Source of the DNA: Streptosporangium lutulentum
GTDB taxonomy: Bacteria > Actinomycetota > Actinomycetes > Streptosporangiales > Streptosporangiaceae
DNA length: 64,000 nt
Direction of reading: 5' to 3'
Assembly: GCF_030811455.1 (NCBI RefSeq)
Contig: NZ_JAUSQU010000001.1
Coordinates: forward strand, 4,712,001-4,776,000
The translations under genes were made by a program, and so were the position numbers. The notes beneath the pieces were generated by a model. It saw only the letters and a program-made list of their open reading frames with translations. It ran no database searches and had not been told where the DNA came from. How positions within the stretch are numbered: position 1 is the first letter of the stretch; every line of letters starts with the position of its first letter. Positions 27,055-36,206 of the stretch are shown one piece after another.

Positions 27055-28395
27055 GTGAGGAACCTGGTCCGGCAGATCAACACACCGTCGAGAGTCGTCG
27101 TGGCGGCTTTCCTGGCGGTGGTCGCCATCGGCACGGCGCTGCTGTCGCTACCGGTCGCGGTCGAGGCGGGCCAGGTCACCTCGTGGCCGGCCGCCCTGTT
27201 CACCGCCACCTCGGCGGTGTGCGTGACCGGGCTGGCCGTGCACGACACCGCGGAACACTGGTCGTTCTTCGGCGAGATCGTGATCCTGGTGCTGATGCAG
27301 ATCGGCGGTTTCGGGATCATGACGCTCTCCTCGATCCTCGCGGTGGTCGTCTCCGGCAGGCTGGGGCTGCGCGCCCGGCTCAACACCCAGGCCGAGACCA
27401 AGACCCTCGGCCCCGGCGACGTGCGCCGGGTGATCACGGGTGTCGCCAAGGTCACGCTGGTGGCGGAGGTCATCACCGCCACGGTGCTCTGCGCCCGCTT
27501 CATGATCGGGTACGGCGAGCCGTTCGGCCGCGCGGTCTACTACGGGATCTTCCACGCGGTCTCGGCCTTCACCAATGCCGGGTTCGCGCTCTGGCCGGAC
27601 AGCATCATGAGGTTCGTCGGCGACCCGTGGATCTGTCTCCCCCTCGCGCTGGCGGTGGTCGCCGGAGGTCTCGGATTCCCCGTCTACGCCGTGCTCCGGC
27701 AGAACTGGCGCCACCCGGCCCGCTGGTCGCTGCACGCCAAGATCACACTGGGGACGACCGCCGTCCTGCTGTTCGGCGGGGCCCTGGCCATCACCGCCAT
27801 CGAGTGGAACAATCCCGGCACCATGGGCGGGCTCTCCCCCGGCCTGCGGATCATGGCCGGGTTCTTCCACAGCGCCATGACGCGGAGCGGCGGCCTGAAC
27901 TCGGTCGACACCTCACAGATGAGCGAGAACTCCTGGCTGATCAGCGATGTGCTGATGTTCATCGGGGCGGGCAGCGCGAGCACCGGCGGCGGCATCAAGG
28001 TGACGACGTTCGCACTTCTCGGATATGTCATCCTGGCCGAGCTGCGTGGTGAGCCGGACGTCTCGGCGGGCCGCCGCCGCATTCCCGAGCAGCTCCAACG
28101 GCAGGCGCTGACCATCGCGCTTCTGAGTGTGGCGTCGGTCGCCGTGGGCACCGTGGTGATGATGACGGTGACCCCGTTCAAGCTCGATCGCATACTGTTC
28201 GAGGTGGTTTCCGCCTTCGGCACGGTCGGCCTGTCGACGGGGGTCACCGCTGAGGCCGGTACCGCGGGGCACCTGGTCCTGACGGCCCTGATGTTCATCG
28301 GCCGGATCGGCCCGGTGACCCTCGGCGCCGCCCTGGCCCTGCACATCCAGACTCGTCGATTCCGCTATCCGGAGGAGCGTCCCCTCGTTGGTTGA
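27055..28395 (+). CDS. trkH: Potassium uptake channel subunit TrkH/KtrB
   Basis: 446 residues from the GTG at 27055; the frame is open another ten codons upstream. The four pore-loop repeats of the family are visible: TATSAVCVTGLAV, FHAVSAFTNAGFALW, SAMTRSGGLNSVD (degenerate) and SAFGTVGLSTGV, each with the glycine that lines the K+ filter. The rest is a chain of membrane helices. It forms a dimer gated by a TrkA/KtrA ring; trkA follows with an 8-bp overlap. Whether the coupling ion is Na+ or H+ cannot be told. Confidence 0.93.
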   Translation: MRNLVRQINTPSRVVVAAFLAVVAIGTALLSLPVAVEAGQVTSWPAALFTATSAVCVTGLAVHDTAEHWSFFGEIVILVLMQIGGFGIMTLSSILAVVVSGRLGLRARLNTQAETKTLGPGDVRRVITGVAKVTLVAEVITATVLCARFMIGYGEPFGRAVYYGIFHAVSAFTNAGFALWPDSIMRFVGDPWICLPLALAVVAGGLGFPVYAVLRQNWRHPARWSLHAKITLGTTAVLLFGGALAITAIEWNNPGTMGGLSPGLRIMAGFFHSAMTRSGGLNSVDTSQMSENSWLISDVLMFIGAGSASTGGGIKVTTFALLGYVILAELRGEPDVSAGRRRIPEQLQRQALTIALLSVASVAVGTVVMMTVTPFKLDRILFEVVSAFGTVGLSTGVTAEAGTAGHLVLTALMFIGRIGPVTLGAALALHIQTRRFRYPEERPLVG

Positions 28396-29056
28396 CAAGA
28401 AGAGCCGCGGCGACGCGGTCGTGGTGATCGGCCTCGGCCGGTTCGGCGGCTCGCTGGCGGTGGAACTCGTGGGACGCGACGTCGAGGTGCTCGGCGTGGA
28501 CAACGACTCCAAGACGGTGCAGCAGCTCTCCGGGCAGCTCACCCACGTGGTGTGCGCCGACTCCACCGACCCCGACGCGCTCACGCAGCTGGGCATCGCG
28601 GAGTTCGGCCGGGCCGTGGTCGGCATCGGCACCGACATCGAGGCGAGCATCCTGACCACCTCGATCCTGAGCGATCTCGGCGTCCCGGACATCTGGGCCA
28701 AGGCGATCAGCCTGCAGCACGGCCGGATCCTGGAGCGCGTGGGCGCCCATCACGTGGTGCAGCCCGAGCACGACATGGGCGAGCGGGTCGCCCACCTGGT
28801 CACCGGCAGGATGCTCGACTACGTGGAGATCGACGAGGGTTACGCCCTGATCAAGACCAAGGCTCCCCGATGGGCCGACGGCAAGACCCTGGGCGATCTC
28901 GGCATCCGCAAGAAGTACGGGGTCACCGTGATCGGGAGCAAGAAGCCCGGCGGCGGATTCACCTACTGCACCTCCGACACGGTCATCCAGAACGGCGACA
29001 CCCTCCTCGTGGCGGGCGAGACCGACAAGACCGAGCGGTTCGCCGAGGAGACCTGA
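28388..29056 (+). CDS. trkA: Potassium channel regulatory subunit TrkA/KtrA (RCK)
   Basis: 222 residues from a TTG at 28388 with GGAGGAGC upstream; the start lies inside trkH. The N-terminal RCK_N domain begins with AVVVIGLGRFGGSLAVEL, a dinucleotide-binding GxGxxG motif, followed by an acidic residue in VLGVDNDSKTV. A C-terminal RCK_C domain (about 135-215) includes FTYCTSDTVIQNGDTLLVAG. The subunit binds ATP/ADP or NAD(H) and opens TrkH. A 14-bp hairpin terminates the operon 9 bp after the stop. Confidence 0.93.
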   Translation: MVDKKSRGDAVVVIGLGRFGGSLAVELVGRDVEVLGVDNDSKTVQQLSGQLTHVVCADSTDPDALTQLGIAEFGRAVVGIGTDIEASILTTSILSDLGVPDIWAKAISLQHGRILERVGAHHVVQPEHDMGERVAHLVTGRMLDYVEIDEGYALIKTKAPRWADGKTLGDLGIRKKYGVTVIGSKKPGGGFTYCTSDTVIQNGDTLLVAGETDKTERFAEET

Positions 29057-29064
29057 GGTCCTCC

Positions 29065-29098
29065 CGGTCGGGTACGGCCGGCGAGCCGTACCCGACCG
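29065..29098. terminator. Hairpin between convergent trkA and PH-like gene
   Basis: CGGTCGGGTACGGC and GCCGTACCCGACCG form a perfect 14-bp stem with a six-base loop. Its position between convergent genes suggests a bidirectional terminator. Confidence 0.75.
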
Positions 29099-29167
29099 TA
29101 CGGGCGACGCGACCGCGCCGGGGTCCGCCGCGGTCGCCGGCGGACGGGGAGCGGATACGGGAGCGGG

Positions 29168-29656
29168 CTAGCGCGCCTCGTCGGCCTCGCCGCGCTCCCT
29201 GATGAGCGCGGCGAGCTCGCGGACCTGCCGTACGGTCCGGTCCTTCTCCGATCCCTGCAGGCCCATGGCTCCGATCGTGACGCCGTCCGCAAAGTCGATC
29301 TTGGCCCAGGGTTCGTTGACGATCAGGGTGACCTTGAGCACCTCGGACCACTCGTAGCGGTGCACCCGAAGCGGGTTGACGACGGTGATCCCCCGCTCGT
29401 CGGCCTCCACGCGGCACCTCCCCAGCAGGTGGAGGATCCCGGCGACGAGCAGGCCGAGCACGAGCATCGCGAACTTGTCGGCGACGGTGAACGGCCGTGG
29501 CAGGAAGATCGCCAGGAGCAACGCACCGAGCACGATCGCACCCGCGAAGCCGTATGCCACGATCCGCCCCTTCAACGGTCGCCACACGACGGGCAGCTCA
29601 GGCGGAGAGACGTTCTCTGGGCTCAACTGGAGATCACGATCCTTCGGGCAGACCAC
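29168..29656 (-). CDS. PH-like (bPH) membrane protein
   Basis: 162 residues if the GTG at 29656 is used, though no ribosome site precedes it and later in-frame starts such as the GTG before WRPLKGR are possible. Two membrane segments (GFAGAIVLGALLLAIF and FAMLVLGLLVAGILHLLG) are followed by a small beta-rich domain with GITVVNPLRVHRYEWSEV and FADGVTIGAMGLQGSEKD, which match the bacterial PH family found beside ribH and hisG in actinomycetes. It is a separate unit, isolated from the rib operon by the hairpin at 29757-29793. Function unknown. Confidence 0.75.
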   Translation of the reverse strand: MVCPKDRDLQLSPENVSPPELPVVWRPLKGRIVAYGFAGAIVLGALLLAIFLPRPFTVADKFAMLVLGLLVAGILHLLGRCRVEADERGITVVNPLRVHRYEWSEVLKVTLIVNEPWAKIDFADGVTIGAMGLQGSEKDRTVRQVRELAALIRERGEADEAR

Positions 29657-29756
29657 CGGTCACGACGGCTGTGACGGCCACGGTGCCGAACGAAATTTAC
29701 CGCACAGCGCTCGCACGATGCCCGCGGGAACCGCGCGAGCGCCGGGGCGGAGACGT

Positions 29757-29793
29757 CCTTCCCGCCCGTCGCGTCCGGCGACGGGCGGGAAGG
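29757..29793. terminator. 16-bp hairpin closing the riboflavin operon
   Basis: CCTTCCCGCCCGTCGC pairs perfectly with GCGACGGGCGGGAAGG across a five-base loop. It lies 73 bp after the ribH stop on the minus strand and probably ends the rib transcript. Confidence 0.75.
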
Positions 29794-29865
29794 GGGTCCC
29801 TGCACGGTCCCGGACCCGGCCGTCTCGCCTGGGCGCGTCCCGGGCCGGCCTCCTCGGGCGCGTCC

Positions 29866-31543
<1,678 letters not shown>

Positions 31544-31547
<4 letters not shown>

Positions 31548-32206
31548 ACCGCCTCCTTCGGAACGAGCACGGCCCTCGACCGGTACTCCTTGAGCCAGTT
31601 GAAGAATCCGACCAGGACGAGCACGAAGAAGACTCCGTACACGGCTCCCGAGACGACCAGTCCCGAGCGGAAGGCCACCGGCACGCCCACCAGGTCGACG
31701 GCCACCCAGATCAGCCAGAAGTCGACCAGCGCCCGGCTCTGGGCCCAGGTCGCGACCGCGCTGCCGACGAAGATGTAGGCGTCGGCGGCGACCAGGAAGT
31801 AGCCCTCGGGCAGCGGGGCGTGCGAACCCCAGGAGAGCCCGGCGACGAAGAAGATCACCCCGACCGCGGCCGTGCCCGCGACCATGACCCCCAGCAGCCC
31901 GAACCGCTCGCGGCTCGTGGCGGGGCGCACGGCCAGCTCCTGCCCGCCCTGGGTGCCGCGCGACCAGCGCCACCAGCCGTAGACGGCCAGCGCGCCGAAC
32001 ATGACCTGCTTGAGCGCGTTGCCGGTGATGTGCGCGTTGATCGAGGCGACGAGCAGCAGCACCGAGCCGACGAGTTGCACCGGCCAGGTCCAGATCGACT
32101 TGCGGATCGCCAGCAGCACGGTGGCCAGCGCGGCCACGTTCCCGATCAGGTCGGTCCACAGGACCTTGGTCCCGAGGACCTCGAATCCGGCCTCGGCCCA
32201 GTTCAC
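31544..32206 (-). CDS. ribM: PnuC-family transporter, probable riboflavin transporter RibM
   Basis: 220 residues with seven hydrophobic segments of the PnuC fold. Characteristic blocks are [35 protein letters not shown] and [17 protein letters not shown]. PnuC proteins carry nicotinamide riboside, but the branch named RibM in actinobacteria moves riboflavin. Its place between ribE and ribBA, with ATGA/GTGA overlaps on both sides and under an FMN riboswitch, favours RibM. The substrate is inferred from context. Confidence 0.85.
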
Positions 32207-32811
32207 GACCGGCCGTCCGGGACGTACGCGCCGATGAGCTTCTCCACGTGCTTGGCGATCACGTCGACCTCGAGGTTCACCGGGTCGCCGGGCTGCTTCG
32301 CGCCGAGGGTGGTGAGCTGCAGGGTGGTCGGGATCAGGCTGACGGCGAAGCCCTCGCCGTCCACGCTCACCACGGTCAGGCTGATGCCGTCCACCGCGAT
32401 CGAGCCCTTCTCCACCACATAGCGGTTGAGCTCTCCGGGAAGCGAGATCCGGACGACCTCCCAGTGCTCGGCGGGCTCCCGCGACAGCAGCACGCCGGTC
32501 CCGTCCACGTGGCCCTGCACGATGTGACCGCCCAGACGCTGGTCCGCACGGACCGCGCGCTCAAGGTTGACGCGGGAGCCCGGCTTCAGCGCGCCGAGCG
32601 AGCTGCGGTCCAGGGTCTCCTTCATCACGTCGGCGGTGAACACCTCCCCCCGCACGTCCACCACGGTCAGGCAGACGCCGTTGACGGCGATCGAGTCGCC
32701 GTGGCCGGCGTCCGCGGTGACCGCCCTGCCCAGGATCGACATCCGCGCCGCGTCCTCGAACGGCTCGATCGCGGCGACCTCACCCAGTTCCTCAACGATT
32801 CCGGTGAACAT
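32203..32811 (-). CDS. ribE: Riboflavin synthase alpha chain
   Basis: 202 residues. It dismutates two lumazine molecules into riboflavin and the ribityl pyrimidine precursor. The two lumazine-binding repeats are visible, [14 protein letters not shown] at the N terminus and [10 protein letters not shown] at the start of the second. The ATG at 32811 has AAGGAG six bases upstream. It is the first clearly functional gene after the FMN riboswitch but lies 386 bp downstream of it; a candidate leader ORF (32792-33094) overlaps its start. Confidence 0.95.
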   Translation of the reverse strand: MFTGIVEELGEVAAIEPFEDAARMSILGRAVTADAGHGDSIAVNGVCLTVVDVRGEVFTADVMKETLDRSSLGALKPGSRVNLERAVRADQRLGGHIVQGHVDGTGVLLSREPAEHWEVVRISLPGELNRYVVEKGSIAVDGISLTVVSVDGEGFAVSLIPTTLQLTTLGAKQPGDPVNLEVDVIAKHVEKLIGAYVPDGRS

Positions 32812-33094
32812 TCACAGCTCCTTCGGGGGTACCGGCCGAGTCGCTTCCGGCGTGCACCGGGCGGCGTCGACTGGAAACAGCGTCCGTCGAGACGGCATTC
32901 CACGGGACGGCGCTCAGTGGGGCGGCGCTCAGCGAGGCGGCCCCCGACGGGACGGCCCCCACCGTGAGAGGGGCGTCAAGGATGTCGAGGCCGGCACGGC
33001 CGGCGAAGGGATGGGGATGGGGATGGGGATGGGTAGCGTCGCGCCCGTGGGCCGTACGCTCGATCACCCGGCGCGTCTGCGCCCGATCAGTCAC
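32792..33094 (-). CDS. Candidate leader ORF between riboswitch and ribE
   Basis: A 100-codon frame with a GTG start that has AGGAG seven bases upstream, a better ribosome site than many genes here. It ends 20 bp inside ribE, so it could couple translation to ribE. The product is low-complexity, with a His-Pro repeat (HPHPHPHP) from a hexanucleotide microsatellite. About 74 % of third positions are G or C, less than in neighbouring genes, so it may simply be non-coding leader. No known domain was recognised. Confidence 0.3.
   Translation of the reverse strand: MTDRAQTRRVIERTAHGRDATHPHPHPHPFAGRAGLDILDAPLTVGAVPSGAASLSAAPLSAVPWNAVSTDAVSSRRRPVHAGSDSAGTPEGAVNVHRNR
33008..33033 (+). repeat. GGGGAT hexanucleotide repeat, G-quadruplex prone
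   Basis: Five runs of three or four G separated by AT lie on the plus strand, which is the template strand for the rib transcript. Such a spacing is favourable for a G-quadruplex. The repeat is within the leader between riboswitch and ribE, and six-base slippage would preserve any reading frame. Confidence 0.8.
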
Positions 33095-33175
33095 CCGAGG
33101 TCTCCTACTTGCCAGTAGCTTTCTGCCACGGCGGGCCCCGGGGGATCACAGGTGAACACACCCATTCAGCGCAGG

Positions 33176-33189
33176 GTGCCCGAAGGCAC
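33176..33189 (-). other. UUCG-capped hairpin just after the FMN aptamer
   Basis: GTGCC-TTCG-GGCAC on the minus strand forms a 5-bp stem with a stable UUCG loop, starting nine bases after the aptamer. No U-run follows, so on its own it is not an intrinsic terminator. Confidence 0.45.
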
Positions 33190-33197
33190 TCTCCGCT

Positions 33198-33325
33198 CGC
33201 GCGCTTCCTCCCATCCGGACTTTAACCGTCGGTCCTGGAATTTCACCAGGTCAACCGGTCGATGGCATCGACCGGGTCGCGGACTGTAACCGCCGGTTCG
33301 GACTTTCACCGACCCCGGAGCACGC
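33198..33325 (-). ncRNA. FMN riboswitch (RFN element)
   Basis: On the minus strand the conserved RFN blocks follow in order: GGGGTCGGTGAAAGTCC, then ACCGGCGGTTACAGTCCGCG, a variable stem around GGTCGATGCCATCGACC, CTGGTGAAATTCCAGG, ACCGACGGTTAAAGTCCGG and ATGGGAGGAAGC. The outer helix GCGTGCTCC pairs with the 3' GGAAGCGCGC. RFN elements shut off riboflavin genes when FMN is abundant. It lies upstream of ribE-ribM-ribBA-ribH; the output mode (terminator or ribosome-site masking) is not evident. Confidence 0.93.
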
Positions 33326-33504
33326 TGCTCTGTCTGGGGGTGCTCGCCGCGTCGGGCTCGCTCCCCCTCCATCAGTGTGCCACGTCCGACAAACCGGACG
33401 GGACACCCCTCTACCATACGGACCAAGCGACCGATTGGTCCAGCTTGGGCGATCCAGGCCGACAGGCTCGGGCCCGCGGGTCAGGACCGGGTGATCGAAT
33501 CGGG

Positions 33505-34320
33505 CTAGGCGGCCCGCTCGGCCATCGCCCGCCTTGCCCGGCGGGCGTCCGGGGAGTATCTGACCGGCGCGGGAAGCAGGCCGACCCCGGTGTGCAGGGC
33601 TTTCAGGGTGGCCGTCGCCCACAGGTCGCCGAGCGGTGTGGCGGGCAGGCCGTACAGCTTGCGAGCCCAGCGCGGCAGGGTCGCGAACGCCAGCACGGTG
33701 AGCATGGGGAGCACCGGCTTGAGCGGCGTCAGATACAGCGGAAGCGGCGCGTTGAGCGACTGGCGGAGCGGGTGGGGCACCTCGGGGGCGAAGTAGAGGC
33801 CGGGCCTGCGGTCCTCGATGTAGTCGTACATCTCGCCGACCGAACCGGGGACGTCCTCGGGACGGAGACCGACGACCTCGGCGGCCCGCCGCCACTCGTC
33901 GACGAACCGGTCGGCCTCCTCGTCCGTCAGGCGCACCCCGGCCCTCCGGGCGACCGACAGGTAGGAGTCGACCTCGCCCACGTGCACCCAGAGCAGCGCG
34001 TCGGGGTCGTCGAGGCGGAAGCGCTCCCCGGTGTCGAGGTCGAGGGCGGTGAGCCGTGAGTGGATCTTCCTGACCCTGGCCCCGGCACGGGCGACCTCGG
34101 CGCGCGTGCCATAGGTGCGCACGCGGACGAACTCGGTGGTGCGGACGAAGCGGGACCACGCCTCGGCCGGATCCATCAGCGCGGAGTTCTGGGCGACGCC
34201 GCGCATCGCACGAGGGTGCAGGCCCTGCATGAGCATCGCCCGGAAGCCACCGACCAGCAGGATCGGCTCCCCCATCACCCGCCAGGTCACCGAATCCGGC
34301 CCGAACAGTCCATGGTCCAT
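33505..34320 (-). CDS. DUF2236 / MpaB-like oxygenase-domain protein
   Basis: 271 residues. The family core is visible: GFRAMLMQGLHPRAMRGVAQNS near the N terminus (GFRAMLMQGLHPRAM, RGVAQNS), VRTTEFVRVRTYGTRAEV, and ALLWVHVGEVDSYLSVAR, in which the histidines are candidates for haem or metal ligation as in rubber oxygenase and mpaB. The family's substrates are mostly unknown; the assignment is by similarity of these blocks. The ATG has a G-run upstream. It lies between rpe and the riboswitch, where ribD is often found in other actinomycetes. Confidence 0.78.
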   Translation of the reverse strand: MDHGLFGPDSVTWRVMGEPILLVGGFRAMLMQGLHPRAMRGVAQNSALMDPAEAWSRFVRTTEFVRVRTYGTRAEVARAGARVRKIHSRLTALDLDTGERFRLDDPDALLWVHVGEVDSYLSVARRAGVRLTDEEADRFVDEWRRAAEVVGLRPEDVPGSVGEMYDYIEDRRPGLYFAPEVPHPLRQSLNAPLPLYLTPLKPVLPMLTVLAFATLPRWARKLYGLPATPLGDLWATATLKALHTGVGLLPAPVRYSPDARRARRAMAERAA

Positions 34321-34482
34321 ACGTCACCCCCCCGTAAGCAGGTGATTACCCCGCGAAAACGGGCTCACACACATCAGAACACCCGGAACCGCCCGACGAC
34401 CAGTGCCGTGACGACAAAACAGCGTCATGGCATCGAGCCAGCGCTGGGACCCCGCGACCGCCTTCTCGCCCCAGGGGGTGGA

Positions 34483-35139
34483 TCAGACCTTCTCGGCGAG
34501 GGCTCGCAGGCCGTCCACCGCGCGCGCCGGGTCGTCGGCCCCGTAGACGGCGTTGCCCGCCACGAAGACGTCCGCCCCGGCCTCGGCGCAGCGCTCGATC
34601 GTCTGCTCCGACACCCCGCCGTCCACCTGGAGCCAGACCTGGCCCCCGTGCTTGTCGATCAACGTGCGGGCCCGGCTGATCTTGGGCAGCACCACGTCGA
34701 GGAACTTCTGCCCGCCGAAACCGGGGTCCACGGTCATCACCAGCAGCATGTCGATCTCACCGAGCAGGTCCTCGTACGGCTCGACCGGCGTGGCCGGGTT
34801 CAGCGCGAGACCGGCGCGGGCCCCGGCGGCGCGGATCTGGCGCAGGGTGCGGATCGGAGCCTTGGCCGCCTCGGCGTGAACGGTCACGCTGCCCACCCCG
34901 GCCTCGGCGTAGGCCGGCGCCCAGCGGTCCGGATCCTCGATCATGAGGTGGCAGTCGAGCGGCGTCGAGGTCGCCTTGAGCAGGGACTCGACGACCGGAA
35001 GCCCGATGGTCAGGTTGGGCACGAAGTGGTTGTCCATGACGTCGACGTGCAGCCAGTCGGCGTTGGGAATCGCCGCGGCCGCCTCAGCGAGGCGGGCGAA
35101 GTCGGCGGACAGGATGCTGGGAGAGATCTGTACGGCCAT
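34483..35139 (-). CDS. rpe: Ribulose-phosphate 3-epimerase
   Basis: 218 residues from the ATG at 35139. It interconverts ribulose 5-phosphate and xylulose 5-phosphate; ribulose 5-phosphate also feeds riboflavin synthesis. The TIM barrel starts [16 protein letters not shown], with [18 protein letters not shown] (metal-binding His and Asp), [25 protein letters not shown] and [10 protein letters not shown]. The open frame extends another 117 codons upstream, but those encode a [10 protein letters not shown] repeat from a DNA tandem repeat and are not part of the family. Confidence 0.96.
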   Translation of the reverse strand: MAVQISPSILSADFARLAEAAAAIPNADWLHVDVMDNHFVPNLTIGLPVVESLLKATSTPLDCHLMIEDPDRWAPAYAEAGVGSVTVHAEAAKAPIRTLRQIRAAGARAGLALNPATPVEPYEDLLGEIDMLLVMTVDPGFGGQKFLDVVLPKISRARTLIDKHGGQVWLQVDGGVSEQTIERCAEAGADVFVAGNAVYGADDPARAVDGLRALAEKV

Positions 35140-35334
35140 GATGCGGTCGAGTCTATTGGGTCGCCCCCGGTCCGGCGATCCGCCTCCGGCCCCCGATCCG
35201 TCCCCGCCCCCTCGGTCCGTCTTCGGCCTCTGAGCCCGCCTCCATCCACGATCCCTCGATCCGTCTTCGGCCTCCGGGCCCGGCTCCGACCCCTCGGCCC
35301 CTCTTCGGCCCTCGGTCATCGGCTCCTCGGCAGA

Positions 35335-35443
35335 GGCGGAGTCGGGGACGGAGGCAGGGACGGAGGCGGAGGCGGGGACGGAGGCAGGGACGGAGGCGGA
35401 GGCGGGGACGGAGGCAGGGACGGAGGCGGAGGCGGGGACGGAC
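35335..35443. repeat. 30-bp tandem repeat, about 3.5 copies
   Basis: Full units start at 35351, 35381 and 35411 and are identical; each begins GAGGCAGGGACGG. A partial, slightly different copy precedes them and another follows. The repeat is purine-rich on the plus strand. Identical copies suggest recent expansion. Confidence 0.88.
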
Positions 35444-35492
35444 GGCGGGCATCGCCGAGCTGACCGAAGCCGGGGGAACCAGCGGCTCACCT

Positions 35493-35526
35493 ATCTAAAG
35501 AATTCTTGATAAAGACTCCTTTAGAT
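35493..35526. promoter_or_regulatory. Palindromic operator-like region before the ArsR-like gene
   Basis: ATCTAAAG (35493-35500) and CTTTAGAT (35519-35526) are perfect inverted repeats separated by 18 bp, and AAGAATTCTT (35498-35507) is a nested perfect palindrome. The region is AT-rich in a 70 % GC setting and ends 14 bp before the regulator start. It is a good candidate for autoregulation. Confidence 0.6.
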
Positions 35527-35540
35527 GATGGGGTCGGACC

Positions 35541-36152
35541 ATGGCGAAAGAAACCACCGACATCTTCGTGAACGATCCCCTGGCCCTGCGCGCGCTGGCC
35601 CACCCCATCCGGCTGGCGCTTTTGGAGGCTCTGGCCGCGGAGGAGACCGCGACGGCGACCCGTTGCGCGGAGCTGACCGGTGAGAGCGTGGCCAGCTGTT
35701 CCTATCACCTGCGAATCCTGGCCAGGCACGGCTTCATCGAGGAGGCCGCCTCTCCCGGCAGGGAGAAGCCGTGGCGCCGCACCCACCTGCGGTACGGCTT
35801 CCCCAGGGTGGCCGCCTCCCCCGAACAGGAGAGCGCCACCCTGGCGTTCGCCGAGGTGTACGTCCGCCAGGAGACGGAGCGCCTGCTCGCCTGGCACCGC
35901 GCCATGCCCGGCGAGCCCGAGGAGTGGCAGGAGGCCACCGCGACCATCGGCAGCACGCTCTGGCTGACCTCCGAGGAGGCCCATGATCTCCGTGGTGAGC
36001 TGAGCACCCTCGTCAAGCGCTACTTCCCCCGCACCGCCGACCCCGCTCTGCGCCCGCCGGGCGCCCGTACGGTCCGCTTCTTCGCGGCCACCAGCGTCCC
36101 CCCGTCCCCGCCCGCCCCGGCCTCCGACGTCTCGTCGCCGGAGCCCTTGTGA
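35541..36152 (+). CDS. ArsR-like winged-helix transcriptional regulator
   Basis: 203 residues. The N-terminal winged helix (about 12-85) contains ALRALAHPIRLALLEALAAE, CAELTGESVASCSYHLRILARHGFIEE and a basic wing (GREKPWRRTHLR). No metal-binding CxC motif of the classic ArsR kind is seen. The C-terminal half is a helical, probably dimerising region with an acidic segment, and the last 30 residues are Pro/Ser-rich. It probably controls itself through the palindromes just upstream; other targets are unknown. It converges with asnB. Confidence 0.82.
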   Translation: MAKETTDIFVNDPLALRALAHPIRLALLEALAAEETATATRCAELTGESVASCSYHLRILARHGFIEEAASPGREKPWRRTHLRYGFPRVAASPEQESATLAFAEVYVRQETERLLAWHRAMPGEPEEWQEATATIGSTLWLTSEEAHDLRGELSTLVKRYFPRTADPALRPPGARTVRFFAATSVPPSPPAPASDVSSPEPL

Positions 36153-36162
36153 CCCACGCGAA

Positions 36163-36181
36163 CGCCGAAGCCGGCTCGGCG
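36163..36181. terminator. Small hairpin between convergent genes
   Basis: CGCCGA and TCGGCG form a 6-bp stem with a seven-base loop in the 54-bp gap between the ArsR-like gene and asnB. Weak, but in the right place for a shared terminator. Confidence 0.35.
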
Positions 36182-36206
36182 GTCCGGGGGGAGCGGCCGG
36201 GCGGCG

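Larger units (their letters stand above)
35140..35540. other. rpe / regulator divergent intergenic region
   Basis: About 400 bp without a gene. It contains pyrimidine-rich low-complexity DNA, the 30-bp tandem repeat (35335-35443) and an AT-rich palindromic region next to the ArsR-like gene (35493-35526). The rpe promoter was not located. Confidence 0.55.

Noticed and set aside
35140..35490. N-terminal extension of rpe with [10 protein letters not shown] repeats
   Set aside because: The extension comes from the 30-bp DNA repeat; Rpe proteins begin at [11 protein letters not shown], matching the ATG at 35139.
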